Shown here in pieces: positions 36,522 through 44,807 of a stretch of DNA of 64,000 nucleotides. The stretch lies in NCBI GenBank assembly GCA_963746805.1, contig CAVVCQ010000001.1, positions 1,054,001-1,118,000 of the forward strand, written 5' to 3'. The notes under the pieces were generated by a model that was not told the DNA's origin, did not search any database, and worked only from the letters and a program-made list of their open reading frames with translations. The position numbers and the translations under genes were made by a program. Position 1 is the first letter of the stretch, and each line of letters starts with the position of its first letter. Source of the stretch: DATHTC01 sp963746805. GTDB taxonomy: Bacteria; Actinomycetota; Thermoleophilia; Gaiellales; Gaiellaceae.

Positions 36522-37117
36522 AGGGATCCCTCCTCGGGGCTCGCGACGAGCAGGACGCGGTCGACCTCGTCCACCTCGACGAGCTCGACCTGGACGCGCT
36601 CGCCGCGGCTCGTGGGCAGGTTCTTGCCGACGTAGTCGGGCCGGATCGGCAGCTCGCGGTGGCCGCGGTCGGCGAGGACGGCGAGCTGGACGCGGGCGGG
36701 CCGCCCGTAGTCGAACAGCGCCTCGATCGCGGCCCGGATCGTCCGGCCGGTGTAGAGGACGTCGTCGACGAGGATCACGGTGCGCCCCTCGAGCGGGAAG
36801 TCGAGCTGGGTCGCGCGGACGACCGGCTGGGCATGGAGCGGCGCCTCGCCGCCGCGGATCTGGACGTCGTCGCGGTAGAAGGTGATGTCGACGGCGCCGG
36901 ACTCGACCTCGACGTCGCTCCGCTCCTCGATCAGCCGCCGCAGCCGCTGCGCGAGCGGGACGCCGCGCGTGTGGATGCCGACGAGCGCGACGTCGTCGAG
37001 CCCCTCGTTCTGCTCGATGATCTCGTGGGCGATCCGGGAGAGCGTGCGCCGGATCGCGTCGGCGTCGAGGAGGACCTTCCCGGCCGCGCCCGCGCCGACG
37101 GTGGTGTTGCCTGTCAT
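36518..37117 (-). CDS. pyrR: Pyrimidine operon regulator / uracil phosphoribosyltransferase
   Basis: 199 residues with the PRPP-binding motif TVILVDDVLYTGRTIRAA and the PyrR block VALVGIHTRGVPLAQRLRR. PyrR binds pyr mRNA when UMP is high. The N-terminus is about ten residues longer than Bacillus PyrR. ATG 37117 is preceded by GGAAAGG, part of which lies in the PyrR-type hairpin 37129-37145. First gene of the pyr operon. Confidence 0.96.
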   Translation of the reverse strand: MTGNTTVGAGAAGKVLLDADAIRRTLSRIAHEIIEQNEGLDDVALVGIHTRGVPLAQRLRRLIEERSDVEVESGAVDITFYRDDVQIRGGEAPLHAQPVVRATQLDFPLEGRTVILVDDVLYTGRTIRAAIEALFDYGRPARVQLAVLADRGHRELPIRPDYVGKNLPTSRGERVQVELVEVDEVDRVLLVASPEEGSL

Positions 37118-37128
37118 TCGCTTCCTTT

Positions 37129-37145
37129 CCGGCCTCTCTGGACCG
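37129..37145 (-). promoter_or_regulatory. PyrR-binding RNA hairpin overlapping the pyrR ribosome-binding site
   Basis: On the transcribed strand CGGUCCAGAGAGGCCGG forms a stem with an AGAGA loop and matches the Bacillus PyrR binding consensus (ARUCCNGNGAGGYU) at 12 of 14 positions. Its 3' edge touches the Shine-Dalgarno GGAAAGG, 11 nt before the ATG. No terminator follows, so translational repression is implied. Confidence 0.8.
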
Positions 37146-37192
37146 AGTTAAAGGAGGACGTGTTGCGCCAACCCTAGCGCGGCGAGCGGACG

Positions 37193-39193
37193 GTGAGCGA
37201 CCCGGTCTGCTTTCATCGCTCCCCGGTGCGGGTGGGCCGGACAGCCTCCTGGGCGCTCGTCGGAGCGCTCGTTCTCGGTGCCGCCGCGCTGCGGTACGCC
37301 GGCGCGCGCACGCTCCCGACCCCGTGGATCACGCCCGACGAGACGCTCTACGGGATGCTCGGACGCTCGCTCTGGAGCGACGGGCGGCTGGAGGTGCTCG
37401 GCGAGCCGGTGCCGTTCTACAGCCTCCTCCACCCCCTGCTCGTCGGACTTCCGCTCGAACTCTGGGACGGCCTGACGGGCTACCGCGTCGCACAGGCGCT
37501 CGGCGTGCTCGCGATGGCGGCCGCGGCGGTGCCGGTCTTCGCCTGGGGACGGACCCTGATGCGCTCCGGCTGGGCGCTCGTGGCCGCCCTCCTCACGGTG
37601 GCCATCCCGGCACTCGCGCTGTCGGGACTGCTGATGACCGAGACGCTCTTCTACCCGCTCGCGACGCTGGCGGCCTGGGCGCTCGCGGCCGCGCTGGAGC
37701 GGCCGACGCTCTCCCGGCAAGCGCTGCTCGTCGGGGCGATCCTGCTCGCCTGCGCGACGCGGCTGCAGGGCGTCGTCTTCCTGCCGGTGCTCGTGACCGC
37801 GGCGGTCGCCTTCGGCCTGCTCCTCCGCTCGCCGAGGACGGCGCTGCGTCTGTGGCCGGGGGCAGCCGTACTCGGCGCCGTGGGCCTGCTCTGGGCGGGC
37901 TGGCGGATCGCCCGGGACGGCGGCGCGGCCGGCGTCCTCGCCGGCTACCGCGACGCCGCCGACCGATCGCTCGCACCCGCCGACGCGCTCGTCGACATCG
38001 TGCGGCACCTCGGCGGCGTCGTCTGGGTCGTCGGCCTCGTTCCCGTGGTCGCGCTCGTCGCACTGCTCGCGCAGCGGGAAGCGCCGTCCCCGCGCGACGC
38101 GGCGCTCCTGGCCGTCGCCGGCTCACTCGCCGTCTGGCTCGGGCTCGAGGTCGGGCTGTTCGCGACGAACTACGTCGAGTACCTCGCCGAGCGCGACCTG
38201 ATCGCCGCAGCGCCGCCGCTGTTCCTCGTCCTCTGCCGCTGGCTCGACCTCGGCGCGCCGGGACGGCGCCGCGTCCTCGCAAGCGCCGCGTTCGGAGCCG
38301 TGGCCCTGGTCGCTCTGATCCCGCTCGACTCGTGGGTCGATCCGACCGCGATCCCGAGCGCGCCCAGCTTCGCAATCCTCGACCGGATCGGCCCCGGCTC
38401 GCTCGGCTGGGTCGTCGCGGCGGCCCTCGCCGCGCTGGTCGTGCTCCTTCCGCGACGGCTGCTCGTTGTCGTGCCGGCGGTGCTCGTGGCGGCGTTCGCG
38501 GCCGGGTCCGTCGCCGCGGCCGACCAGGCCGAGTCCGAGGCGCGGCTCATCTACGACCGGCTGCTCGCCCCCGACCGCACGTGGATCGACCGCGCCAGCT
38601 CCGGGCCGACCGCGTACCTGTACGACGGCGAGGGCAACTGGAACGGCGTCTGGGAGCTCGCGTTCTGGAACCGGCGGATCTCGTCGGTGGTGACGCTTCC
38701 GGACTCGCCGCTCCCGGGGCCGATGCCGCAGCGCGAGCTCGCGATCGCGAGCGACGGCACCACCGACCCCGAGTCGCGCGCCGCCTACGCCGTCGCGGCA
38801 GACGGGATCGAGCTCGCGGGCGAGCCGGTCGCCCAGGCGCCGCAGCAGAACACCGCGCACCAGGCGCTCGTGCTGTGGCGCCTCGACGGCCCGCTGAGAC
38901 TGCGCTCGCGGCGCACCGGCGTGTTCGGCAACGGCGACATCTACGGCGCGGGACGGCTCACCGTGTGGGACTGCCGGAAGGGGCGGCTCCTCCTCACCGT
39001 GCTCGGGAAGTCCGGGAGGCCGATCCAGATCGTGCAGAACGAGCGCCTCGTTCGGACCCTCGACGTGCCGAACGGCAGCTCGCAATTCGTCGCCGTCCCG
39101 GTGGACGCGCGCCCGCTCTCGATGGGGCCTTGCATCTTCGACGTGAAGAGCGACGGGATCTTCGGGACGACGCAGTTCCGCTTCGAGCGCTAG
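37193..39193 (+). CDS. Multi-pass membrane glycosyltransferase-like protein (GT39/ArnT type)
   Basis: 666 residues. About eleven transmembrane helices in the first 430 residues, then a soluble extracellular domain. The first extracellular loop contains WITPDETLYGMLGRS, where an acidic residue pair matches the lipid-phosphate-sugar transferases of GT-C fold. Likely transfers a sugar from a polyprenyl donor in the envelope; substrate unknown. Start GTG 37193 is tentative. Ends convergently with the methyltransferase by a 4-nt overlap. Confidence 0.8.
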   Translation: MSDPVCFHRSPVRVGRTASWALVGALVLGAAALRYAGARTLPTPWITPDETLYGMLGRSLWSDGRLEVLGEPVPFYSLLHPLLVGLPLELWDGLTGYRVAQALGVLAMAAAAVPVFAWGRTLMRSGWALVAALLTVAIPALALSGLLMTETLFYPLATLAAWALAAALERPTLSRQALLVGAILLACATRLQGVVFLPVLVTAAVAFGLLLRSPRTALRLWPGAAVLGAVGLLWAGWRIARDGGAAGVLAGYRDAADRSLAPADALVDIVRHLGGVVWVVGLVPVVALVALLAQREAPSPRDAALLAVAGSLAVWLGLEVGLFATNYVEYLAERDLIAAAPPLFLVLCRWLDLGAPGRRRVLASAAFGAVALVALIPLDSWVDPTAIPSAPSFAILDRIGPGSLGWVVAAALAALVVLLPRRLLVVVPAVLVAAFAAGSVAAADQAESEARLIYDRLLAPDRTWIDRASSGPTAYLYDGEGNWNGVWELAFWNRRISSVVTLPDSPLPGPMPQRELAIASDGTTDPESRAAYAVAADGIELAGEPVAQAPQQNTAHQALVLWRLDGPLRLRSRRTGVFGNGDIYGAGRLTVWDCRKGRLLLTVLGKSGRPIQIVQNERLVRTLDVPNGSSQFVAVPVDARPLSMGPCIFDVKSDGIFGTTQFRFER

Positions 39194-39933
39194 GGCTTGT
39201 CCGCCGTCGCCAGGAGCCAGCGGAGCTCGTAGTCGCTCCGCTCGGGCAGCTCTGTCTCGGCCCGCGCGAGGCCCGCGGCACGCTCGGCCTCGTCGAGGAG
39301 GCGGATCGTCGAGATGAAGCCGCCGCGGATGCGCTCGACGGCCTCGTCGCGCCCGAGGCTCGCCTGCTGGACGAGCCGCACGGGCGGCTGCGGCTCGAGC
39401 CCGGCGTCGGCGAGCTCCTCCTGCAGCCGCTCCGCCGTCGGGAAGCGCTCCCGGTCGAGCCGCAGCAGTGACGGGAAGAAGCGGTTGAGCCAGTACCGCT
39501 CGAAGTGCTCGTGGTCGAAGGTCGCGACGACGAGGCGGCCGTCGGGCCCGAGCACCCGCGCCGCCTCGGCGAAGGCGACGGGCCGATCGACGAGATGGGC
39601 GACGAGCCGCATCACGACGCGCTCGAACCAGCCGTCGCGGAACGGCAGCGCCTCCGCCCACCCCTGCTTGAGGCCAACCGACGACGGCACCCGCGCCTGC
39701 GCGACCTCCAGCATCTCCGGCGACGGGTCGACGCCCCAGACCTTCGCCGTCCACTGCTCCGCAAGCGCGGCGGCGAACGCTCCGGTGCCGGTGCCCGCGT
39801 CGAGCACGCGGCGGCCGCGGAGGTCGCCGAGCTCGACGAGGCGCTCCGCGAGCTCCCACCAGTTCGCGTCCTGCGGGCGAAGCTCGTCGTACGACGACGC
39901 GAGCTCGCCGAAGTCGGTCGCGCCGCCGCTCAG
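39190..39933 (-). CDS. Class I SAM-dependent methyltransferase, start codon unresolved
   Basis: SAM-binding motif VLDAGTGTGAFAAALAEQW, then GVDPSPEMLEVAQARV and the acidic post-motifs. Homology to methyltransferase N-termini extends upstream (YDELRPQDANWWELAERLVE), giving 247 residues if the protein starts at CTG 39933; no ATG, GTG or TTG is available there. That point lies inside a 17-bp tandem duplication (39926-39959), so the real start may have been altered by it. Substrate unknown. Confidence 0.82.
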   Translation of the reverse strand: MSGGATDFGELASSYDELRPQDANWWELAERLVELGDLRGRRVLDAGTGTGAFAAALAEQWTAKVWGVDPSPEMLEVAQARVPSSVGLKQGWAEALPFRDGWFERVVMRLVAHLVDRPVAFAEAARVLGPDGRLVVATFDHEHFERYWLNRFFPSLLRLDRERFPTAERLQEELADAGLEPQPPVRLVQQASLGRDEAVERIRGGFISTIRLLDEAERAAGLARAETELPERSDYELRWLLATADKP

Positions 39934-39959
39934 TCGTCGCCGCCGCTCAGTCGTCGAAC
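39926..39959. repeat. 17-bp tandem duplication at a gene junction
   Basis: The unit GCCGCTCAGTCGTCGCC (phase arbitrary; core GCCGCTCAGTCGTCG) occurs twice in a row. It duplicates the last codons and stop of the DUF2007 gene and lies over the likely start of the methyltransferase. Confidence 0.7.
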
Positions 39960-40177
39960 GGGTCGTCCGGCTCGGTCTGGGCCTCGATCGCGTTCTGGGC
40001 GGCCTCGAGATCGGACTCCTCGACGAGGACCTTCTGCGGCGCGTCCTCGATCGCGTCCGGGTGGTGCTCGACGGCCATCTCGAGCTCCGAGTCGATGCCC
40101 GCGTTCCGGAGGATCGCGCGGAGCTCCTCCGCCTCGGTGATGTCGCCCGCGAGCGTGAGCTGCACCAACCTCTCCAT
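39947..40177 (-). CDS. DUF2007 putative signal-transducing protein
   Basis: 76 residues: MERLVQLTLAGDITEAEELR opens the ferredoxin-like DUF2007 fold (strand, then helix that scans EAxxLRxxLxxAGI), followed by the second half KVLVEESDLEAAQNAIEA and an acidic tail. Usually found next to unrelated genes; role unknown. Lies 12 nt after rnz. Confidence 0.85.
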   Translation of the reverse strand: MERLVQLTLAGDITEAEELRAILRNAGIDSELEMAVEHHPDAIEDAPQKVLVEESDLEAAQNAIEAQTEPDDPFDD

Positions 40178-40189
40178 CGCGAGGTGATC

Positions 40190-41177
40190 CTAGGCGACCT
40201 CGGCCGTCTGCGCCTCGGTTCGCCGCTCCCGCGCGACCCCGCCCTTGACGAGCCGGGGCGAGCCGCGCTCCGGGAAGGGCAGCTCGACGACGTCGAAGTC
40301 GCGCGGCACGATCGTGTCCGGGAAGACGGCTCGTGCCTCTTCGGCCACGTCCCGGCCCGAGTAGCGGTTCGAGACGTGCGTCAGCGCGAGCAGCTTCACG
40401 TCCGCGTCCCGTGCGAGCTCCGCCGCCTGCGAGGCGGTCGAGTGCTGGGTCTCGACGGCGCGCTCTCGCTCGTCGTCGCAGAACGTCGCCTCGTGGACGA
40501 GCAGGTCGGCGCCGCGCGCCGCCTCGAGCACGATCGGGCTCGGCGCGGTGTCGCCGGCGAGCACGAGCCGCCGGCCGGGACGGGCGCCGCCGAGGACGTC
40601 CTCCGGTCGCACGACGCGGCCGTCCGGCGAGCGTCACGGGCTCGCCGCGCTGGAGCGAGCCGCGCTCCGGCCCCGAGGGGACGCCGAGCGCGTCGGCCGC
40701 CTCGACGTCGAAGCGCCCCGGCCGCTGCTCCTCGACGAGGGCGTAGCCGACGGCGCTCACGCCGTGGCTCACCGCGAACGTCTCGAGCGCGTAGCCGTCG
40801 CGGTCGAGGCGCTCGCCGGGCCGCAGCTCGACGAGCTCGTACCCGTACGTGAGCCGGCCGAAGATGCGCCGGAGCGCGGCGAAGAGCTCGCCGAGCCCGG
40901 GCGGCCCGTAGATCGTGATCGGCTCCTCCCGGCCGCGCAGGGCGAAGCTCTTGAGCATCCCCGGGAGCCCGAGGTAGTGGTCGGCGTGGTAGTGCGTGAG
41001 GAAGACCTCGCGCAGGTCGACGAGCCCGATCTCGGACCGCAGCAGCTGCCGCTGCGTCCCCTCGCCGCAGTCGACGAGCAGACGCTCGCCGCCGCGCCGG
41101 ACGAGCAGCGAGCTGGGCGCGCGCTGGGCGGTCGGCATCGAGCCGGCCGTGCCGAGGAAGACGACGTCGAGGTCCAC
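40190..41177 (-). CDS. rnz: Ribonuclease Z, frameshifted near 40626
   Basis: First frame: VVFLGTAGSMPTAQR and the zinc motif LTHYHADHYLGLPGML, through GEPVTLA. Second frame: GRVVRPEDVLGG, LVLAGDTAPSP, LLVHEATFCDDE and ALTHVSNRYSGRD with further metal ligands. One extra base in GCC-G-GAC joins them into a protein of expected length (about 328). Processes tRNA 3' ends. Likely assembly indel. Confidence 0.9.
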
Positions 41178-41200
41178 CCCGCCAGTCTAGGAGGGCCCGG

Positions 41201-41446
41201 CTACGCGGAGGGAAGCACGAGGCGCTGCCCTGGGACGATCGTCGTCCCCCGCAGGCCGTTGCGCTCGCGGAGCTTCCAGATCGCCGCCCGCGGGTCGCCC
41301 GGGTAGTTGGCCGAGGCGATCGACCAGAGCGTGTCCGTCGCCTCGACGACGTAGACGCGCTCTGGCGCCGCGCCGGTGGACGGCCGCGCGAACGCGGCCC
41401 AGAGGACGACGAGGACGACGATCGCGACGAGCACCCTGGCGAACAT
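41201..41446 (-). CDS. Membrane-anchored LysM protein under SOS control (YneA/ChiZ-like)
   Basis: 81 residues: N-terminal membrane helix (MFARVLVAIVVLVVLWAAFA), short linker, then one LysM domain (VYVVEATDTLWSIASANYPG ... TTIVPGQRLVLP). The promoter contains a perfect LexA-type box between -35 and -10. This combination matches SOS-induced division inhibitors YneA of Bacillus and ChiZ/DivS of actinobacteria, which delay septation during DNA repair. Homology is architectural, so the function is inferred. ATG 41446 lies 7 nt after the -10. Confidence 0.82.
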   Translation of the reverse strand: MFARVLVAIVVLVVLWAAFARPSTGAAPERVYVVEATDTLWSIASANYPGDPRAAIWKLRERNGLRGTTIVPGQRLVLPSA

Positions 41447-41453
41447 GCGTTCG

Positions 41454-41481
41454 ATGATACACGAACGCCTGTTCGCGTCAA
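41454..41481 (-). promoter_or_regulatory. Promoter with LexA/SOS box
   Basis: On the minus strand TTGACG (41476-41481), 16-nt spacer, TATCAT (41454-41459), then 7 nt to ATG 41446. The spacer is CGAACAGGCGTTCG (41462-41475), a perfect match to the CGAACRNRYGTTCG operator of Gram-positive LexA. LexA bound there would block RNA polymerase. Confidence 0.85.
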
Positions 41482-41976
41482 GAGTCGAGCGCGATCAGCT
41501 CCGGCTCGATCCTCCCGGCGGCGACGCGCAGCTCCAGCAGCGAACGCGCGGCCGACCCGCGGCGCCGCTCGGTCGGGCTGCCGGGGTTGAGGATCCACGT
41601 CACCCCCACGCGTTCCACCTGCGCCACGTGCGTGTGCCCGTAGACGACGGCGTCGCAGCCCGGGAACAGGGCCGCGAGCCGCGCCTCCCGCCCCAGCGCC
41701 GGCCCCGCCGCGTGGGTCATCCCGATCCGGACGCCCTCGACGTCGACGACGCGCTGGGCCGGGAGCAGCGCCTGCAGCGCCGCGCTCGTCGGCGTTGCCG
41801 CACACGGCCGCGAGCGGCGGCCCGAGCGCGCTCAGCTCCTCGAGGAACGCGAGCGAGGAGAGGTCGCCCGCATGCAGCACGAGGTCGGCCGCCCGCAGGC
41901 GCTCGACGCACGCCGCCGGGAGCACGCGCCGCCCGCGGGGCAGGTGCGTGTCCGCGATGACCGCGACGCGCGCTAC
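41478..41976 (-). CDS. YfcE/MJ0936-family metallophosphodiesterase, frameshifted near 41780
   Basis: First frame: VAVIADTHLPRG (the DxH motif), LVLHAGDLSS (GD motif) and VCGNADERG (GNxD motif). Second frame: ALQALLPAQRVVDVEGVRIG, MTHAAGP, VVYGHTHVAQ (GHTH) and NPGSPTERR. One extra G around 41780 joins them to about 165 residues. No canonical start codon precedes VARVAVIADTH; the codon there is GTA at 41976, so the start may also be damaged. Hydrolyses phosphodiesters with two metals. Confidence 0.8.
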
Positions 41977-43409
41977 CGGACCGTGTACGGGGCGCTGAGG
42001 AGGACCGCGGTCCGCTTCGGGTTGGTCGCGGCCGCGACGCGGACGGCCGTGACATAGCGTCCGGCGCGCGCCGGACGCGGCACGAGCAGCCGCGGCATCC
42101 GGTACGCCTTGACCGTGCCCTTCGCCTGCGGCGCCGCCGAGGCTCCCTGCAGCGCCCGCGCGATCGTGGCGCGCGGCGCGACCGGGAGGATCGCGGCACG
42201 ATAGGTGACGTCCTCCTCGGCCGTGAGCGAGACGGTGCGGACGAGCCCCTTGCCGCCGAAGCGCGCCTCCAGCCCGAGAACGCCCGTCTCGTGGCGCCAG
42301 CTCACCGGGAACCCGGTGCAGCCGTCCGCGACGACCGACGCGATCGCCGCCTTCACGAGCGGGACGGAGTCCTTCGCCGAGCCGTCCGCTCGGAGCAGGC
42401 CGCTCTGGAAGCGGTCGCGGTCGCCCTCATCGAGGAGGTGGAAGAGGCTGAGGGCCGCCACGGACGGGTCGCACGCCGCCATGCGGATCGACAGCGCGTA
42501 GTAGCGGCCCTGCGTCAGCTCGTCGATCGTGCCGACGTTCTCGGTGCCCGTGTACGGCTCGCCGAGCGACTCGGTCTGCCAGCCGAGCTCGTCGAGGTAG
42601 ACGTCGAGGCCCTGCTCGAACGTCGGCTGCGCGGTGCCGTTGAAGGCGTCCCAGACCGCCTGCTTGAGGCGATCCATGTTCGACATGCCGATGTTGGGCC
42701 AGCGGTAGCCCTTCGCAGGCCCGTGGGTGTTCAGCAGCGGGTACGGGTGCTGGCTGATCGAGTCCATGATCGGCCGGTTCCGCTTGCTCGTGCGCATGGC
42801 CGCGCCGAGGGACTGGAGGAACCGCACCGGCGAGGTGGAGACGTTCGAGGCGGCGCGGCACATGTCGTTCCCCCGCGGCGAGAGGGCGACGCCGACGACC
42901 TCGATCGCGCCGTTCACCGTCTTGAGCGTGTCGTACATCGTCGCCTGGGCGCGGAGGTATGACTGGGCCGAGGCGTTGCCGCACCGGGCGGTGAACTGCG
43001 GCTGCCAGAAGCGCGGCTGGTTCGGCTCGTTCGGCGCGATCCAGGTCGTCACCGTCGGCCAGCGAAGCGCCGCAGTCCGGAGCCAGCTCGAGAATGCGGC
43101 CAGGCTGATCGGCGTCGCGAGCGAGGAGGCGCGGCGCTGGTAGACGGCGATGGCGAGCTTGACGCCGTAATCGGGGGCGAGCGCCACCAGCTTGTCGATC
43201 TCGTCGCCCTGCGGCAGCAGCATCGGGGCGGCGGGGTCGAACGTTAGTGAGATCACGTTCCGCGTCATCCCGAAGTCTTGCATCGTCTGCAGGATCCATT
43301 CGGGGGACGCCTTGCCGAAGTCCTCGGTGACCCCGTAGTCGGCCGCGCGGGCCGTGCCCGCAGTGGCGGCAACAAGGGCGCAGGCGAGCGCCGCCGTCAA
43401 TGTCTTCAT
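41973..43409 (-). CDS. Secreted glycoside-hydrolase-like (clan A) protein
   Basis: 478 residues with a signal peptide (MKTLTAALACALVAATAGTA) and a TIM-barrel pattern. TWIAPNEPNQPRFW carries the Asn-Glu-Pro acid/base motif of clan GH-A (GH5/GH39-like) and VYLDELGWQTES offers the nucleophile Glu on a later strand. The last about 100 residues form a beta domain. Start ATG 43409 chosen over TTG 43415. Substrate unknown; likely an extracellular glycan hydrolase. Confidence 0.8.
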   Translation of the reverse strand: MKTLTAALACALVAATAGTARAADYGVTEDFGKASPEWILQTMQDFGMTRNVISLTFDPAAPMLLPQGDEIDKLVALAPDYGVKLAIAVYQRRASSLATPISLAAFSSWLRTAALRWPTVTTWIAPNEPNQPRFWQPQFTARCGNASAQSYLRAQATMYDTLKTVNGAIEVVGVALSPRGNDMCRAASNVSTSPVRFLQSLGAAMRTSKRNRPIMDSISQHPYPLLNTHGPAKGYRWPNIGMSNMDRLKQAVWDAFNGTAQPTFEQGLDVYLDELGWQTESLGEPYTGTENVGTIDELTQGRYYALSIRMAACDPSVAALSLFHLLDEGDRDRFQSGLLRADGSAKDSVPLVKAAIASVVADGCTGFPVSWRHETGVLGLEARFGGKGLVRTVSLTAEEDVTYRAAILPVAPRATIARALQGASAAPQAKGTVKAYRMPRLLVPRPARAGRYVTAVRVAAATNPKRTAVLLSAPYTVR

Positions 43410-43469
43410 CCGCAATGGTTGCCCTCTACTCGAATTCCCCGGAAGCCCAGATCGCGACCGCCACCAACC

Positions 43470-44500
43470 TTACGACGGAATGGCGACGGCGTCGACGACC
43501 CTGGCGGCGCCGAAGCGTACCGGGTCGTCCGCCGGACGGCCGGTCTCGGCCTCGGCGGCGGCGATCGGCGGCCCGGGCCGCGTCTTCGTCGAGCCGGGCC
43601 GTGTTGAGAGCGATCGCGGCCACGCGCGCGGGCCGGGCGGGCAGCGTCGAGCGCTCGTAGAGCTCGATCAGCTCGGGCAGCGGCGGGATCGGGTGCTCGG
43701 GGCGGTCGTCGATGTGCGTCGCGCCGGCGAGGTGGCAGAGGACGAGCACGTGCGGGACGCTCCCGTGCAGGAGACCCATCGTCACGCCCGAGTAGTCCGG
43801 GTGGACGAGCGAGCCCTGCCCCTCGACGACGAGCAGGTCCTCGCCGCCGCGCTGCCAGCCCTCGACGACGAGGCGCTCGGCCGCGCCGGCGAGGAAGTCG
43901 GCGACGACCGCGTCGACGGCGATCCCCCAGCCGGCGATCGAGATCCCGGTCTGGCCGGTCGGGACGAAGGCGGAGCGAAGGCCCCGGCGGCGGGCCTCGA
44001 GGTCGAGCTCGAGCGCGACGGTCTTCTTCCCGATCGCGCAGTCCGAGCCGACGGTGGCGACGATGCGCGCGGGCACGCGCGAGGTTCTCGCCCGTCGGGA
44101 CGTTGAGCCCGGCAGGCGGGCGGCGCAGGTCGCGGAGCTCGACGCCGTGGCGTGCGGCGAGCGCCGTCAGCTCCGGGTCGTCGCCGAGGAACTCGTGCAG
44201 GCCGTTCTCGACGTCGAGCCCCGCGGCGATGCACTCCGCAGCAGCTCGCGCCACTGCGGGCGGGAAGCGGCCGCCGGACGTCGCGACGCCGACGAGCGCG
44301 GTCGTCGGGCCGAAGCCGAGCGCGTCGTCGACCGTCGCCGACGATCGGCATCCCCTCCATCGTCTCGCCCGCGCGCGCGAGTCGAGCACGGCGACGACGT
44401 CCTCGCGGCGGTAGCGGAGGAGGCCGCGCGCCGTCTTGCCGTGGTGCGGGTCGGCCGAGTAGCCCTCGGCCAGGATCAGGTACCGCTTGCGCGGCGCCGC
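43470..44500 (-). pseudogene. DUF1611 (DgcN-type) protein with at least four frameshifts
   Basis: Pieces in three frames reconstruct one DUF1611 protein: ILAEGYSADPHHGKTARGLL, GETMEGMPIV, TVDDALGFGPTTALVGVATS, RHGVELRDLRRPPAGLNVPT, then ATVGSDCAIGKKTVALELDL (P-loop), FVPTGQTGISIAGWGIAVDA, and the end TGRPADDPVRFGAARVVDAV. Shifts lie near 44375, 44340, 44085 and 43569. No recognisable start codon precedes the first block. Family members include DgcN, a D-glutamate N-acetyltransferase. Conservation between indels suggests technical rather than biological decay. Confidence 0.75.
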
Positions 44501-44501
44501 G

Positions 44502-44807
44502 TCAGTCGTCGTCGCCGCCGCCGCGGCCGCGGTTCCGCCCTCTCGCCCCCGCCGCTCCCATCGTCGCCGCCATGATCGTCGCTGGTCGCGGTCGGCGTCG
44601 ATCTTCGGTGGTCGTCGTCCGGGTCGTCGTCGCCGCGTGGTCTGCCGTGCGTCGTCGCGCGCGGTGGCCGAGGCGCTCGCCCGCGGCGAGCGAGGTCGCA
44701 GGCAGCGCGATCGTGTCGCGCGCGAGAAACGACGCGGCCAGGCCAAGGAGCGCGGCCGCGGCGAGACCCGCGACCGCGAGCGCGATCACCTGCGCGCGAC
44801 CGCTCAC
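44502..44807 (-). CDS. Membrane-anchored protein with low-complexity acidic tail
   Basis: 101 residues from GTG 44807 (GTGA overlap with the kinase stop). One N-terminal helix (VIALAVAGLAAAALLGLAAS), then Thr-rich and Asp/Gly/Arg-rich sequence. The tail reads differently in neighbouring frames (SDDHGGDDGSGGG), which resembles the Asp/Gly tail of the protein at 47532-47952; compensating frameshifts in the middle are likely. Unknown function, probably linked to the two-component system. Confidence 0.5.
   Translation of the reverse strand: MSGRAQVIALAVAGLAAAALLGLAASFLARDTIALPATSLAAGERLGHRARRRTADHAATTTRTTTTEDRRRPRPATIMAATMGAAGARGRNRGRGGGDDD

Noticed and set aside
39926..39959. A short CRISPR-like or VNTR array
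   Set aside because: Only two adjacent units without spacers; a simple tandem duplication.
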